64,000 nucleotides of DNA from Xanthobacter autotrophicus (GTDB lineage Bacteria; Pseudomonadota; Alphaproteobacteria; Rhizobiales; Xanthobacteraceae): assembly GCF_005871085.1 (NCBI RefSeq), contig NZ_VAUP01000002.1, positions 124,001 through 188,000 of the forward strand. The letters run 5' to 3'. Below the pieces are notes generated by a model. The model had not been told where the DNA came from. It saw only the letters and a program-made list of their open reading frames with translations, and searched no databases. How positions within the stretch are numbered: position 1 is the stretch's first letter; each line of letters starts with the position of its first letter. Shown piece by piece: positions 8,849 through 17,440 of this stretch. The position numbers and the translations under genes were made by a program.

Positions 8849-9202
8849 TCAGCTCTTGCTCGGCGCGCCCGCGGGTGCGGCCGGCGAGGAGCCGGCCGGG
8901 GCCACGGAGTGCTTGAAGGTGAGATTGGTGTAAGCGGAGATGGCTGCGACCGCGATGGTCACGCAGACGAAGAAGGCGATGGCCGCCTTGCCGGTCCGCA
9001 CCGCGTCGATTTCAGCCTCGTGGCCACGCCGCTGCACGGCGAAGGGCCAGAACGCGAGAAGGGCGTAGCTGCCGGCGCCGCCCCCCTGCCCGGCCGCCCG
9101 GTTGGCGGCGATGGCCTTCAGGCCGCCGCGCACGGCGACGGCCCAGGCGATCAGCGCCGCCAGAAGCGCGAGACCAGCGACGATATGGAACAGCGCGGCC
9201 AT
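8849..9202 (-). CDS. Two-helix membrane protein of unknown function within the pdh operon
   Basis: A 117-residue protein with a hydrophobic helix at about residues 4-22 ([19 protein letters not shown]) and a second at about 75-93 ([18 protein letters not shown]), joined by a charged loop with a glycine run and followed by a Pro/Ala/Ser-rich tail. No family was recognised. It sits between pdhA and pdhB with 10 and 5 bases on either side, so it must be co-transcribed and its stop is close enough to pdhB for translational coupling. By inference it could tether or regulate the complex at the membrane. Confidence 0.75.
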   Translation of the reverse strand: MAALFHIVAGLALLAALIAWAVAVRGGLKAIAANRAAGQGGGAGSYALLAFWPFAVQRRGHEAEIDAVRTGKAAIAFFVCVTIAVAAISAYTNLTFKHSVAPAGSSPAAPAGAPSKS

Positions 9203-9212
9203 AGCCCGCCGC

Positions 9213-10220
9213 TCAGCGCAGGATGTCCGTGTAAAGCTCCGACACGTCGGGCTCGGGATCGTTGGTGGCGAAGTCCGCCGCCTCGTTCACGATCTCGCGG
9301 ACCTCGGCGTCGAACTTCTTCAGCTCGTCCTCGGTCGCCCCGTGGGTTTCCAGCAGACGGTTGCGGACCTGCTCGATGGGGTCGTGCTCGGTGCGCATCT
9401 TCTGGACCTCCTCCTTGGACCGGTACTTGGCCGGGTCCGACATGGAGTGACCGCGATAGCGGTAGGTCTGCATTTCAAGGATGTAGGGGCCGTTGCCCTC
9501 GCGGGCGAAGGCGAGCGCCCGCTCGCCGGCGGCCTTCACCGCCTGCACGTCCATGCCATCCACCTGCTCGCCGGGGATGTTGAAGGAGGTGCCGCGCTTG
9601 GAGAAGTCCTGCTGCGCCGAGGCACGGGACACCGAGGTGCCCATGGCGTACTTGTTGTTCTCGATCACGTACACGACCGGAAGCTTCCACAGCTCGGCCA
9701 TGTTGAAGCTCTCGTAGACCTGGCCCTGGTTGGCCGCGCCGTCGCCGAAATAGGTGACGGAGACCGCGCCGTTATTGCGGTAGCGGTCGGCGAAGGCGAG
9801 GCCGGTGCCGAGCGAGACCTGGGCGCCGACGATGCCGTGACCGCCGAAGAACTGCTTCTCGATGCTGAACATGTGCATCGAGCCGCCCTTGCCCTTGGAC
9901 AGGCCGCCGCGGCGGCCCGTGAGCTCGGCCATGACGCCGCGCGCCGCCATGCCGGTGGACAGCATGTGGCCGTGGTCGCGATAGCCGGTAATGACCTGGT
10001 CACCCGGCTTCATGGCCATCTGCATGCCCACCACCACGGCCTCCTGGCCGATGTAGAGGTGGCAGAAGCCGCCGATGAGGCCCATGCCGTACATCTGGCC
10101 GGCCTTCTCCTCGAAGCGGCGGATGAGCAGCATCTCGCGATAGGCGAGAAGATCCTGGTCTTTTGTGAAGGGGGCCGGGGCCGAGCTATCGGCGACACGG
10201 GCAGTAGGCTTTTTGGCCAT
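9213..10220 (-). CDS. pdhA: Pyruvate dehydrogenase E1 alpha
   Basis: The thiamine diphosphate-binding alpha subunit of the E1 heterotetramer. I chose the second ATG (MAKKPTARVADSS, 335 residues) because a GAGG ribosome site lies 6 bases before it and touches the first ATG at 10226. Visible are RRFEEKAGQMYGMGLIGGF near the N-terminus, the GDGAANQGQVYESFNMA thiamine-binding motif ending in the conserved Asn-rich VIENN, and the loop YRYRGHSMSDPAKYR that carries the conserved serines. It is the first gene of the leftward pdh block and is preceded by a region of palindromes likely to contain its promoter. Confidence 0.97.
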   Translation of the reverse strand: MAKKPTARVADSSAPAPFTKDQDLLAYREMLLIRRFEEKAGQMYGMGLIGGFCHLYIGQEAVVVGMQMAMKPGDQVITGYRDHGHMLSTGMAARGVMAELTGRRGGLSKGKGGSMHMFSIEKQFFGGHGIVGAQVSLGTGLAFADRYRNNGAVSVTYFGDGAANQGQVYESFNMAELWKLPVVYVIENNKYAMGTSVSRASAQQDFSKRGTSFNIPGEQVDGMDVQAVKAAGERALAFAREGNGPYILEMQTYRYRGHSMSDPAKYRSKEEVQKMRTEHDPIEQVRNRLLETHGATEDELKKFDAEVREIVNEAADFATNDPEPDVSELYTDILR

Positions 10221-10303
10221 CGGCATCCTCAGGAGGCGCTGGAACTGCGCCTTCCTAGCTCAGCTCCCCATGCCTTCAAAGTGCCAATTTTCCCGTGCTG
10301 CGC

Positions 10304-10385
10304 TGCAACATGTTGCAAACTCTTGATTTTGCTGTAATGAACCTAAAAATGGTTCATTCACATCATGAACTTATTTTCAGTTCAT
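10304..10385. promoter_or_regulatory. Cluster of palindromes upstream of pdhA
   Basis: The 160-base gap between pdhA and ftsB is unusually AT-rich and carries three inverted repeats: a perfect 14-bp palindrome TGCAACATGTTGCA (10304-10317), AATGAACC/GGTTCATT with a 7-base spacer (10336-10343 and 10351-10358), and ATGAAC/GTTCAT with a 9-base spacer (10365-10370 and 10380-10385). The last overlaps the ftsB stop codon. The shared GTTCAT word in two repeats points to a dimeric regulator binding at two sites. No U-run follows any hairpin in either direction, so an intrinsic terminator is less likely. Assignment to pdhA is by position. Confidence 0.5.
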
Positions 10386-10696
10386 TTGTTGCGAAGCAAC
10401 ACCAGGTCCTTGCTATTTATGAAGTTGAGCTGGCGCCGCGCTTCCTCGTCCAGCAGGTCCGGATCGAGCTGGCTGGGGGCAAGCAGGGACACCTTGTTCT
10501 CCATCGCCTGGCGCTGGGCCTTGAGCCCGGCAAGCTCGGATTCCAGTGCCTTCATCTCCTGCTCGTAATTGCGCTTGGCCACGAGCCCATGGTCGCCATT
10601 GTAGGCGTGATAGGCGAAATAGCCGATGAGCGCCGCCGCACCGAGGTGGAGGGCGAGCGTGGCGAGAATGGATTGAAGGCGCGAGCGGCTTTGCAT
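10382..10696 (-). CDS. ftsB: Septum formation initiator FtsB/DivIC family protein
   Basis: A 104-residue bitopic membrane protein starting MQSRSRLQSILATLALHLGA. A single membrane helix (about residues 8-30) is followed by a short periplasmic coiled coil (NYEQEMKALESELAGLKAQR) and a conserved tail containing DPDLLDEEARRQLNF. This is the FtsB/DivIC layout; these proteins join FtsL and FtsQ in the division complex. A position directly upstream of pdhA is common in alphaproteobacteria. An upstream ATG at 10786 would give an N-terminal extension without family features, so the later start is preferred. Its start lies opposite the recO leader. Confidence 0.88.
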   Translation of the reverse strand: MQSRSRLQSILATLALHLGAAALIGYFAYHAYNGDHGLVAKRNYEQEMKALESELAGLKAQRQAMENKVSLLAPSQLDPDLLDEEARRQLNFINSKDLVLLRNK

Positions 10697-10871
10697 GGCC
10701 GCATCCTCGCCGTTTCGGGTTTCCGCCGTCTTAAGGCGAGGCCACCCTGTTGCGTCTTCCCGCCGGAGAGCGTTCATTGCCGGCACGCGCCCGCGTCGTT
10801 CAGCCGGAATGGCAGGCGAGCGCGAACGTGTCTCTCTTTTTCCCGAAGTTCAGAGCCGGACGGACAGTGCC

Positions 10872-11600
10872 GTGGAATGGACCGACGAGGGCATCGTGCT
10901 GGGAGTGCGGCGGCACGGCGAGGGCAATGCCATCGTGGAATTGCTCACCCGCCTGCGCGGTCGCCACCTCGGCATGGTGCGCGGTGGTGCCTCGCGACGG
11001 CAGGCTCCCCTGCTCCAGCCGGGCAACACCGTGAGCGCCACCTGGCGAGCGCGGCTCGACGAACACATGGGCAATTATGCGCTGGAACCGGCGGTGGTGC
11101 GAACCGAGGTTCTCATGCGCGCGCCCCACGCCGCCTTCGGCTTCACCCACATGGCTCAGATGCTGCACCTGTTGCCGGAGCGCGATCCGCACGAGGGCCT
11201 CTTCCTCACCCTCGGCGCCATCCTCGATGCCTTCGAGGACCGCGAGTCGGCCGGCCGGCTTCTCGCCCGCTTCGAGCTGGCCTTGCTGGCGGAGCTGGGT
11301 TTCGGGCTGGAGCTGGAAACCTGCGCCGCCACCGGGAGCCGGGAAAACCTGGTCTATGTGTCGCCCAAAAGCGGGCGGGCGGTTTGCGGGGAGGCGGGCG
11401 CGCCTTATGCGGACCGGCTGTTCGCCCTGCCGCGTTTTTTGGTGGAAGGGACCGCGCCGCCCGCCGGGGATGTGGAAGACGCGCTGCGCCTCACCGGCCA
11501 CTTTCTCCTGACCCGGGTGCTTGAGCCGCGCGGGCTCGGCCTTTCCGATGCGCGCGCGGCCTTTGTTTCAGCCTGGCGCCGCAGCACGGCACCGGTCTAA
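10872..11600 (+). CDS. recO: DNA repair protein RecO
   Basis: RecO loads RecA at gaps together with RecR. The preferred start is a GTG at 10872, giving VEWTDEGIVLGVRRHGEGNA, the usual N-terminus of alphaproteobacterial RecO, and 242 residues. The OB-fold N-terminal domain (GRHLGMVRGGASRR, about residues 31-44) is followed by the helical domain (RFELALLAELGFGLELETCA). A longer frame reaching back to 10695 adds residues without similarity. In many relatives recO is adjacent to era; here it is separated by parC and the ClC gene. Confidence 0.92.
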   Translation: MEWTDEGIVLGVRRHGEGNAIVELLTRLRGRHLGMVRGGASRRQAPLLQPGNTVSATWRARLDEHMGNYALEPAVVRTEVLMRAPHAAFGFTHMAQMLHLLPERDPHEGLFLTLGAILDAFEDRESAGRLLARFELALLAELGFGLELETCAATGSRENLVYVSPKSGRAVCGEAGAPYADRLFALPRFLVEGTAPPAGDVEDALRLTGHFLLTRVLEPRGLGLSDARAAFVSAWRRSTAPV

Positions 11601-11605
11601 GCCTG

Positions 11606-11851
11606 TCACCAGCGGCGCGGCCCGACCCACACATTTCGGCATCTGGTCACCCAATGAGGGCGCCCGTTCCACCAGCGGCGTTCCTGCCAGCAGCGCCGCA
11701 CCCAGCGCACATCTTCCACCTGTGCCCGAGCCTGGGCTTGACCTGCGAGGGTGGACCCGCTGCCCATCAGTGTTCCGGCCGACGCCGAAGGCACTGCACC
11801 AAGAAGCGCCAACGCGACAATACCTCCCGCCGCAAGAGCTGCCGTCTTCAT
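11606..11851 (-). CDS. Small secreted Trp/Arg-rich protein of unknown function
   Basis: An 81-residue product starting MKTAALAAGGIVALALLGAV with a typical Sec signal peptide, probably cleaved after SASA near residue 25. The mature part is small, basic and rich in Trp and Arg (RWVRRCWQERRWWNGRPHWV) with two cysteines in WVRRCWQ and TRCRN, which could form a disulfide. This resembles short secreted proteins common in Hyphomicrobiales, whose function is unknown. The start has an upstream GAGGTCCG on the coding strand, a usable ribosome site. It converges with recO, 5 bases apart. Confidence 0.7.
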   Translation of the reverse strand: MKTAALAAGGIVALALLGAVPSASAGTLMGSGSTLAGQAQARAQVEDVRWVRRCWQERRWWNGRPHWVTRCRNVWVGPRRW

Positions 11852-12146
11852 TTTTCGGACCTCCTCATGGCACGAGCGTACTCGCCGCCCGGCCTTATGA
11901 TGCTGAAACGTCGCTGGGGCGGGATTTTGTTCCATCCTTGGAATATCATGTCTTTCAGTAACAGTTGATCTCTCTTCCCACGCGCATTTTTGCCACGATT
12001 TACCTAGGGGTACCGTGGCGAATTCATCTTCTGTTCAGCATTCGGGCGGTGGCACGCTTTTCATCCGGCGCTTGTGGGACGCATCGATGATGGGCCGGCG
12101 CTGAAAGGCGGCTTGTCGCTTGCCCGCGCGCGCGGTACTGGCAGGC

Positions 12147-14384
12147 ATGGCCACGCGCACACTTCCGCCCGGCGACGGGCACATCGAGAAAGTCACGCTC
12201 AAGGACGCGCTGGAAGAGCGCTACCTGGCGTATGCCCTCTCGACCATCATGCACCGCGCCCTGCCCGACGCCCGCGACGGTCTGAAGCCGGTTCACCGGC
12301 GCATCCTCCACGCCATGCGGCAGCTGAAGCTTGATCCCGGCCAGGGCTTCAAGAAGTCCGCCCGCGTGGTGGGCGACGTGATCGGCAAGTTCCACCCCCA
12401 CGGCGACCAGTCGGTCTATGACGCGCTGGTGCGTCTCGCCCAGGACTTCGCCCAGCGCTACCCGCTGGTGGATGGACAGGGCAATTTCGGCAACGTGGAC
12501 GGCGATAACGCCGCCGCCATGCGATACACCGAGGCTCGCCTCACCGAGACCGCCCGCCTGCTGCTGGACGGCATCGACGAGGACGCGGTGGACTTCCGCC
12601 CGACCTATGACGGCTCGGAAGAAGAGCCCGTGGTGCTGCCGGCGGCTTTCCCGAACCTGCTGGCCAATGGCTCGCAGGGCATCGCGGTGGGCATGGCCAC
12701 CTCCATCCCGCCCCACAATGCCGCCGAACTGCTGGACGCGGCCCTTCACCTCATCGACCACCCGGAGGCTCCGGCCTTCGACCTGCTCCAGTTCGTCCCC
12801 GGCCCGGACTTCCCCACCGGCGGCGTGCTGGTGGAGGATCCGGTTGGCGTGGCCGAGGCCTATGCCACCGGACGCGGCTCGTTCCGCGTGCGGGCGCGCT
12901 GGGAGAAGGAGGAGACCGGGCGCGGCACCTATGTGGTGGTGGTCACCGAGATCCCCTACGGCGTCGCCAAGTCCCGCCTCGTGGAAAAGATCGCGGAGCT
13001 GCTCACCGACAAGAAGCTGCCCCTGCTCGCCGACGTGCGCGACGAGAGCGCCGAGGACATCCGTCTGGTGCTGGAGCCCCGCGCCCGCACGGTGGATGCC
13101 GAGGTGCTCATGGAGAGCCTGTTCAGGCTCACCGAGCTTGAGGCCCGCATCCCGCTCAACATGAACGTGCTGGTGCGCGGGCAGGTCCCCAAGGTGCTGT
13201 CCCTGTCGGAAGCGCTCCGGGAATGGCTCGACCACCGCCGCGACGTGCTGCTGCGCCGCTCGCGCTATCGGCTGGAGCAGATCGCGCACCGGCTGGAGGT
13301 GCTGGGCGGCTACCTCATCGCCTATCTCAACCTCGACGAGGTGATCCGTATCATCCGCGAGGAGGACGAGCCCAAGCAGGAATTGATGCGCACGTTCGAG
13401 CTGACCGACGTGCAGACGGAAGCCATCCTCAACATGCGCCTGCGCTCCCTGCGCCGGCTGGAGGAGATGGAGATCCGCAAGGAACACAACGCCCTCACCA
13501 AGGAGCAGGACGGCCTCAACAAGCTGGTCGCCTCCGAGGCGGCGCAGTGGAAGAACATCGCCAAGGAAATCCGCGAGACCCGCAAGACCTACGGCCCCGA
13601 GACCGCCATCGGCAGGCGCCGCACCACCTTCGCGGCGCCCCCCACCTTCCACGAAGATGCCTTCACCGAGGCGCTGGTGGAGCGCGAGCCGGTCACCATC
13701 GTGGTCTCCGACAAGGGCTGGATCCGCGCCCTGAAGGGCCACGTGCAGGACCTGTCCAACCTCCAGTTCAAGGGCGACGACAGCCTCGGCCACGCCTTCT
13801 TCGCCGAGACCACCTCCAAGGTCATGGTATTCGCCTCCAACGGCCGCTTCTACACGCTGGAGGCAGCCAAGCTGCCCGGCGGGCGCGGCCACGGCGAGCC
13901 CGTGCGCCTCATGATCGATCTGGAGCAGGAGGCGGAGATCGTCTCCGTCTTCGCTTATCAGCCCGGCCGCAAGCTGCTGTTGGCCTCCAAGGAGGGGCGC
14001 GGCTTCGTGGTGGGCGAGGACGACTGCCTCGCCAACACCCGCAAGGGCAAGCAGGTGCTCGTCACCGATCCGCCGGACGCGGCGCTGGCGGTGCGCTTCG
14101 TGGAAGGCGACTGGGTGGCGGTGATCGGCGACAACCGCAAGCTGCTGCTGTTCCCGCTCAACCAGGTGCCGGAAATGACCCGCGGGCGCGGCGTGCGCCT
14201 CCAGCGCTACCGCGAGGGTGGCCTGTCCGACCTGAAGGCCTTCGCCATGGCCTCGGGCCTGACCTGGGAGGATACTTCCGGCCGCACCTGGACCGTGACG
14301 GAGCTGCTGGAATGGCAGGGCGAGCGCGCCTCGGCGGGCCGCCTGCCACCCAAGGGCTTCCCGCGCAGCAACAAGTTCAGCTGA
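12147..14384 (+). CDS. parC: DNA topoisomerase IV subunit A
   Basis: ParC cuts and rejoins both DNA strands to unlink daughter chromosomes. The 745-residue protein starts [20 protein letters not shown], the alphaproteobacterial form. The catalytic tyrosine is Tyr127 in [13 protein letters not shown]; the helix-turn-helix and quinolone-determining region is [12 protein letters not shown] (residues 83-94). The C-terminal beta-pinwheel repeats are short ([14 protein letters not shown]). An in-frame TTG at 12120 would add nine residues. In the quinolone region the position equivalent to E. coli Ser80 is Gln88 and that of Glu84 is Asp92. Confidence 0.96.
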   Translation: MATRTLPPGDGHIEKVTLKDALEERYLAYALSTIMHRALPDARDGLKPVHRRILHAMRQLKLDPGQGFKKSARVVGDVIGKFHPHGDQSVYDALVRLAQDFAQRYPLVDGQGNFGNVDGDNAAAMRYTEARLTETARLLLDGIDEDAVDFRPTYDGSEEEPVVLPAAFPNLLANGSQGIAVGMATSIPPHNAAELLDAALHLIDHPEAPAFDLLQFVPGPDFPTGGVLVEDPVGVAEAYATGRGSFRVRARWEKEETGRGTYVVVVTEIPYGVAKSRLVEKIAELLTDKKLPLLADVRDESAEDIRLVLEPRARTVDAEVLMESLFRLTELEARIPLNMNVLVRGQVPKVLSLSEALREWLDHRRDVLLRRSRYRLEQIAHRLEVLGGYLIAYLNLDEVIRIIREEDEPKQELMRTFELTDVQTEAILNMRLRSLRRLEEMEIRKEHNALTKEQDGLNKLVASEAAQWKNIAKEIRETRKTYGPETAIGRRRTTFAAPPTFHEDAFTEALVEREPVTIVVSDKGWIRALKGHVQDLSNLQFKGDDSLGHAFFAETTSKVMVFASNGRFYTLEAAKLPGGRGHGEPVRLMIDLEQEAEIVSVFAYQPGRKLLLASKEGRGFVVGEDDCLANTRKGKQVLVTDPPDAALAVRFVEGDWVAVIGDNRKLLLFPLNQVPEMTRGRGVRLQRYREGGLSDLKAFAMASGLTWEDTSGRTWTVTELLEWQGERASAGRLPPKGFPRSNKFS

Positions 14385-14388
14385 GCTG

Positions 14389-16200
14389 ATGGCCAGCCCG
14401 CCCGCCGATCCGGTGACCGCGGATTCCGCGACGGCCGGGAACGGAGCGACGGCTTCCGCCCTTGGCGGCCTCATCGCCTCCGTCCGGGCCAGCGTGCGCG
14501 AGCGGGAAGTTGCACTGGTGGTGATCGCGGCGGTGATGGGGGCCCTCGCCGGGCTCGCGGCCAGCGCCATGAGCCAGATCACCCAGTGGATGCACGAGGC
14601 GCTGTTCCAGCTCGCCCCTGGCGACCGGCTCAGCGCCACGCCGGAACTGGCCTCGCCCTGGATGGTTCTCGTCCCGGTGGCCGGCGGACTGGCCATGGGG
14701 CTCATCGCCCTTGCCCTGCAGCGCTGGCGTCGACGCAGCTTTGTGGACCCCATCGAGGCCAATGCGCTGCACGGCGGGCGTATGTCATTGACCGACAGCA
14801 TCATCGTGTCGCTGCAGACCATGGTCTCCAACGGCTTCGGCGCCTCCCTGGGGCTGGAGGCGGGCTATTCGCAGATTGGCGCCGGCATCGCCTCGCGCCT
14901 CGGCCTGTCGTTCCGCCTGCGGCGCAACGATTTGCGCATCCTGGTGGGCGCGGGGGCGGCGGCGGGCATCGGCGCGGCTTTCGACGCGCCGCTCATGGGG
15001 GCCTTCTACGGTTTCGAGATCATCATCGGCAGCTACTCCATCCCCGCCGCCGCCCCGGTGCTGGCGGCGACCGTCTCGGCGGTGATGGTGGCGCGGCTGC
15101 TCGGGGTTCATGTGGACCCGCTGAACATCCCCCTCGACGTGGTGGTCCAGCCCCTCGACATCCTGCCCATCGCGCTGCTCGGGCTGTTGGCGGCGGGGGG
15201 CGCCGTCCTCATCATGCGCCTGGTGACCGGAGTGGAAATGCTGTTCGGCAAGAGCGGCATCCCCGCGCCGCTGCGGCCGGCGGTGGCGGGCCTCGGCGTC
15301 GGTGCGCTGGCGCTCTACAGCCCGCAGGTGCTCTCCGATGGCCATGGCGCGCTGCACCTGCAGGTGGACAGCCCGGTGGTGCTCTCGGTGGCGATCATCT
15401 TCGGCCTGAAGATCCTCGCCTCCGCCCTGTCCATCGGCTCGGGATTCCGTGGCGGCCTGTTCTTCGCCTCGCTGTTTCTCGGAGCGCTCATGGGCAAGCT
15501 CTATGGCGGCGCGCTCGCCATGCTGTGGCCGTCGCTCCAGCTCGATCCGGCGGTCTGCGCGGTGGCCGGCATGGGGGCGCTGGCGGTGGGCATCATCGGC
15601 GGGCCGCTTACCATGACCTTCCTGGTGCTGGAGATGACGCGAGACCTCGCTTTGTCCGGCTATGTGCTGGCTGGGGCGGTGGTGACCTCCCTCGCGGTGC
15701 GGGAGACGTTCGGCTACTCCTTCTCCACGTGGCGGTTTCACCTGCGCGGCGAGAGCATCCGCGGGGCGCAGGACGTGGGCTGGATGCGCGAACTCACCGT
15801 CGCCCGCATGATGCGCACTGACATGGCCACCTTCGCCGAGCAGGGCACCATCGGCGCCCTGCGCACGGCCTTCCCGCTGGGCGCACGGCGGATGGTGGTG
15901 CTGGTGGACGGGGCAGGTGCCTATGCCGGACTGGTGCGGGTGGTGGAGGCCCACGCGGCCGAGCACGATCCCGCCGAAGCCGCCTCCCGGCTCGCTACCC
16001 ATCGCGACCACATGCTGCTGCCGGCCATGAACGTGAAGGAGGCGGCGCTAGCCTTCGATGCCGCCCAGGCCGAGGATCTCGCCGTGGTGGACGACCCCGC
16101 CACCCGCCGCCTCGTGGGCCTGTTGGGCGAGGCCCATGTGCTGAGGCGCTATGCCGAGGAGCTGGACAAGGCCCGGAAAGGCCTCGGCGCGGAGGCGTGA
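14389..16200 (+). CDS. ClC-family chloride channel or transporter with C-terminal CBS-like region
   Basis: A 603-residue integral membrane protein beginning 4 bases after the parC stop. Residues 40-450 hold about ten hydrophobic segments with ClC landmarks: GAGAAAGIGAAFDAPLMGAF and GSGFRGGLFFASLFLGALMG, the family's ion-binding loops. About 150 residues at the C-terminus (from MRELTVARMMRTDMATF) look like a pair of CBS domains. The classical GSGIP and GREGP loops are altered: the first reads PIEANALHGG and the second GLEAGYSQIG, with the gating glutamate kept as Glu157. Whether it is a channel or a proton antiporter cannot be decided. Confidence 0.85.
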   Translation: MASPPADPVTADSATAGNGATASALGGLIASVRASVREREVALVVIAAVMGALAGLAASAMSQITQWMHEALFQLAPGDRLSATPELASPWMVLVPVAGGLAMGLIALALQRWRRRSFVDPIEANALHGGRMSLTDSIIVSLQTMVSNGFGASLGLEAGYSQIGAGIASRLGLSFRLRRNDLRILVGAGAAAGIGAAFDAPLMGAFYGFEIIIGSYSIPAAAPVLAATVSAVMVARLLGVHVDPLNIPLDVVVQPLDILPIALLGLLAAGGAVLIMRLVTGVEMLFGKSGIPAPLRPAVAGLGVGALALYSPQVLSDGHGALHLQVDSPVVLSVAIIFGLKILASALSIGSGFRGGLFFASLFLGALMGKLYGGALAMLWPSLQLDPAVCAVAGMGALAVGIIGGPLTMTFLVLEMTRDLALSGYVLAGAVVTSLAVRETFGYSFSTWRFHLRGESIRGAQDVGWMRELTVARMMRTDMATFAEQGTIGALRTAFPLGARRMVVLVDGAGAYAGLVRVVEAHAAEHDPAEAASRLATHRDHMLLPAMNVKEAALAFDAAQAEDLAVVDDPATRRLVGLLGEAHVLRRYAEELDKARKGLGAEA

Positions 16201-16267
16201 AGCGACAGCGGCGAGGGGAAGGCCGCCTTGGCCGCCCGTCTTCGCTACCCTTTTCCGCCGCTCACCT

Positions 16268-17440
16268 TCAGCCGCCCCTGGGAAATTCGAGCCCCATCTC
16301 GCGATAACGCTCGGGGTCGTCCGCCCAGCTCTCGCGCACCTTCACGAACAGGAACAGGTGGACCGGCTGCTCGATGATCCCGGCGATCTCCGCCCGGGAT
16401 TCCGAGGAGATGGTCTTGATGGTGTTGCCGCCCTTGCCCAGCACGATCTTGCGCTGGCTTTCGCGCTCCACATAGATGGTCTGCTCGATGCGCACGGAGC
16501 CGTTGCGCAATTCCTTCCAGCTCTCGGTTTCCACCGTGGAACGGTAGGGCAGTTCGTCGTGGAGGCGCAGGAACATCTTTTCCCGGGTGATTTCCGCAGC
16601 CAGCATGCGCATGGGCGCATCCGACACCTGATCCTCCGGGTAGAGCCACGGGCTGAGCGGCACCTGCTCGGCGAACCAGCGACGCACGTCGGCGACGCCG
16701 TCCCCGGTGAGGGCGGAGACCATGAACACCCGGTCGAACGCCAGCTTCTCGTTGATCTGCGCGGCAAGCGCCAGCAGCGTGTCGCGGCGGATGATGTCGA
16801 TCTTGTTGAGGATCAAAGCGCGCGGCTTGCGGATCTCCGACAGCGGGGCGAGCAGGGCCTCGATGTCCTCGTCCATGCCGCGCTTGGCGTCCACCAGCAG
16901 GGCGATCACGTCGGCGTCGGCGGCATGGGTCCAGGCGCTGGACACCATGGCGCGCTCAAGGCGGCGCTTAGGAGAGAAGATGCCAGGCGTGTCCACCAGC
17001 ACCAGCTGGGCCGCGCCGTCCAGCGCGATGCCGCGCACGATGGCACGGGTGGTCTGCACCTTGTGGGAAACGATGGACACCTTGGTGCCCACCAGTTGGT
17101 TGGTCAGCGTCGATTTGCCCGCGTTTGGCGCACCGAGCAGGGCGACGAAGCCGCAGCGGGTCGGCCCCTCCAGCGGCGGCAGGATGCGCGGCGCGGCGTC
17201 GTGCTCCTCGTCGAAATCATCGTCCTCGTCGTCGAAGTCCTCGTCGGACAGGGCGCCGTCGGGCAGCTCGTCCTCAGGAAGCTCGTGCTCGGACAGCTCG
17301 TGCGCGCCATCCTGCGGCGACCCTTCGCCCGCAGTCATGTCGGTCCTGGCCGGAGCCCCGTTGCCGGGGCCGCTCTCATCCGGGCCGCTTTCGCCCAGCA
17401 TGTCCTTGGGGGTTTTGGGCCCCTTCCCTGCCGGTGCCAT
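16268..17440 (-). CDS. era: GTPase Era with long acidic N-terminal extension
   Basis: Era binds 16S rRNA and assists 30S subunit assembly. In the 390-residue product the GTP-binding motifs are GAPNAGKST (residues 103-111), DTPGIF and LNKID, and the C-terminal KH domain has GKGGNTIKTI. The GTPase domain begins only near residue 96, whereas in most Era proteins it begins within the first ten residues. Residues 47-81 of the extension are dominated by Glu and Asp (EHELPEDELPDGALSDEDF and beyond). The ATG overlaps the rnc stop codon as TGATG, so the two genes are translationally coupled. Confidence 0.94.
   Translation of the reverse strand: MAPAGKGPKTPKDMLGESGPDESGPGNGAPARTDMTAGEGSPQDGAHELSEHELPEDELPDGALSDEDFDDEDDDFDEEHDAAPRILPPLEGPTRCGFVALLGAPNAGKSTLTNQLVGTKVSIVSHKVQTTRAIVRGIALDGAAQLVLVDTPGIFSPKRRLERAMVSSAWTHAADADVIALLVDAKRGMDEDIEALLAPLSEIRKPRALILNKIDIIRRDTLLALAAQINEKLAFDRVFMVSALTGDGVADVRRWFAEQVPLSPWLYPEDQVSDAPMRMLAAEITREKMFLRLHDELPYRSTVETESWKELRNGSVRIEQTIYVERESQRKIVLGKGGNTIKTISSESRAEIAGIIEQPVHLFLFVKVRESWADDPERYREMGLEFPRGG

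Noticed and set aside
5976-8933. A 985-codon plus-strand open frame antisense to pdhC and pdhB
   Set aside because: It is an effect of high GC and biased third positions over two real genes; its product is rich in His, Gly and Arg and has no domain, and the opposite strand encodes clear PDH subunits.
12024-14831. A 935-codon minus-strand frame over parC, and similar very long antisense frames over acnA, lpdA and rnr
   Set aside because: All lack a ribosome site and family motifs, and all mirror well-supported genes.
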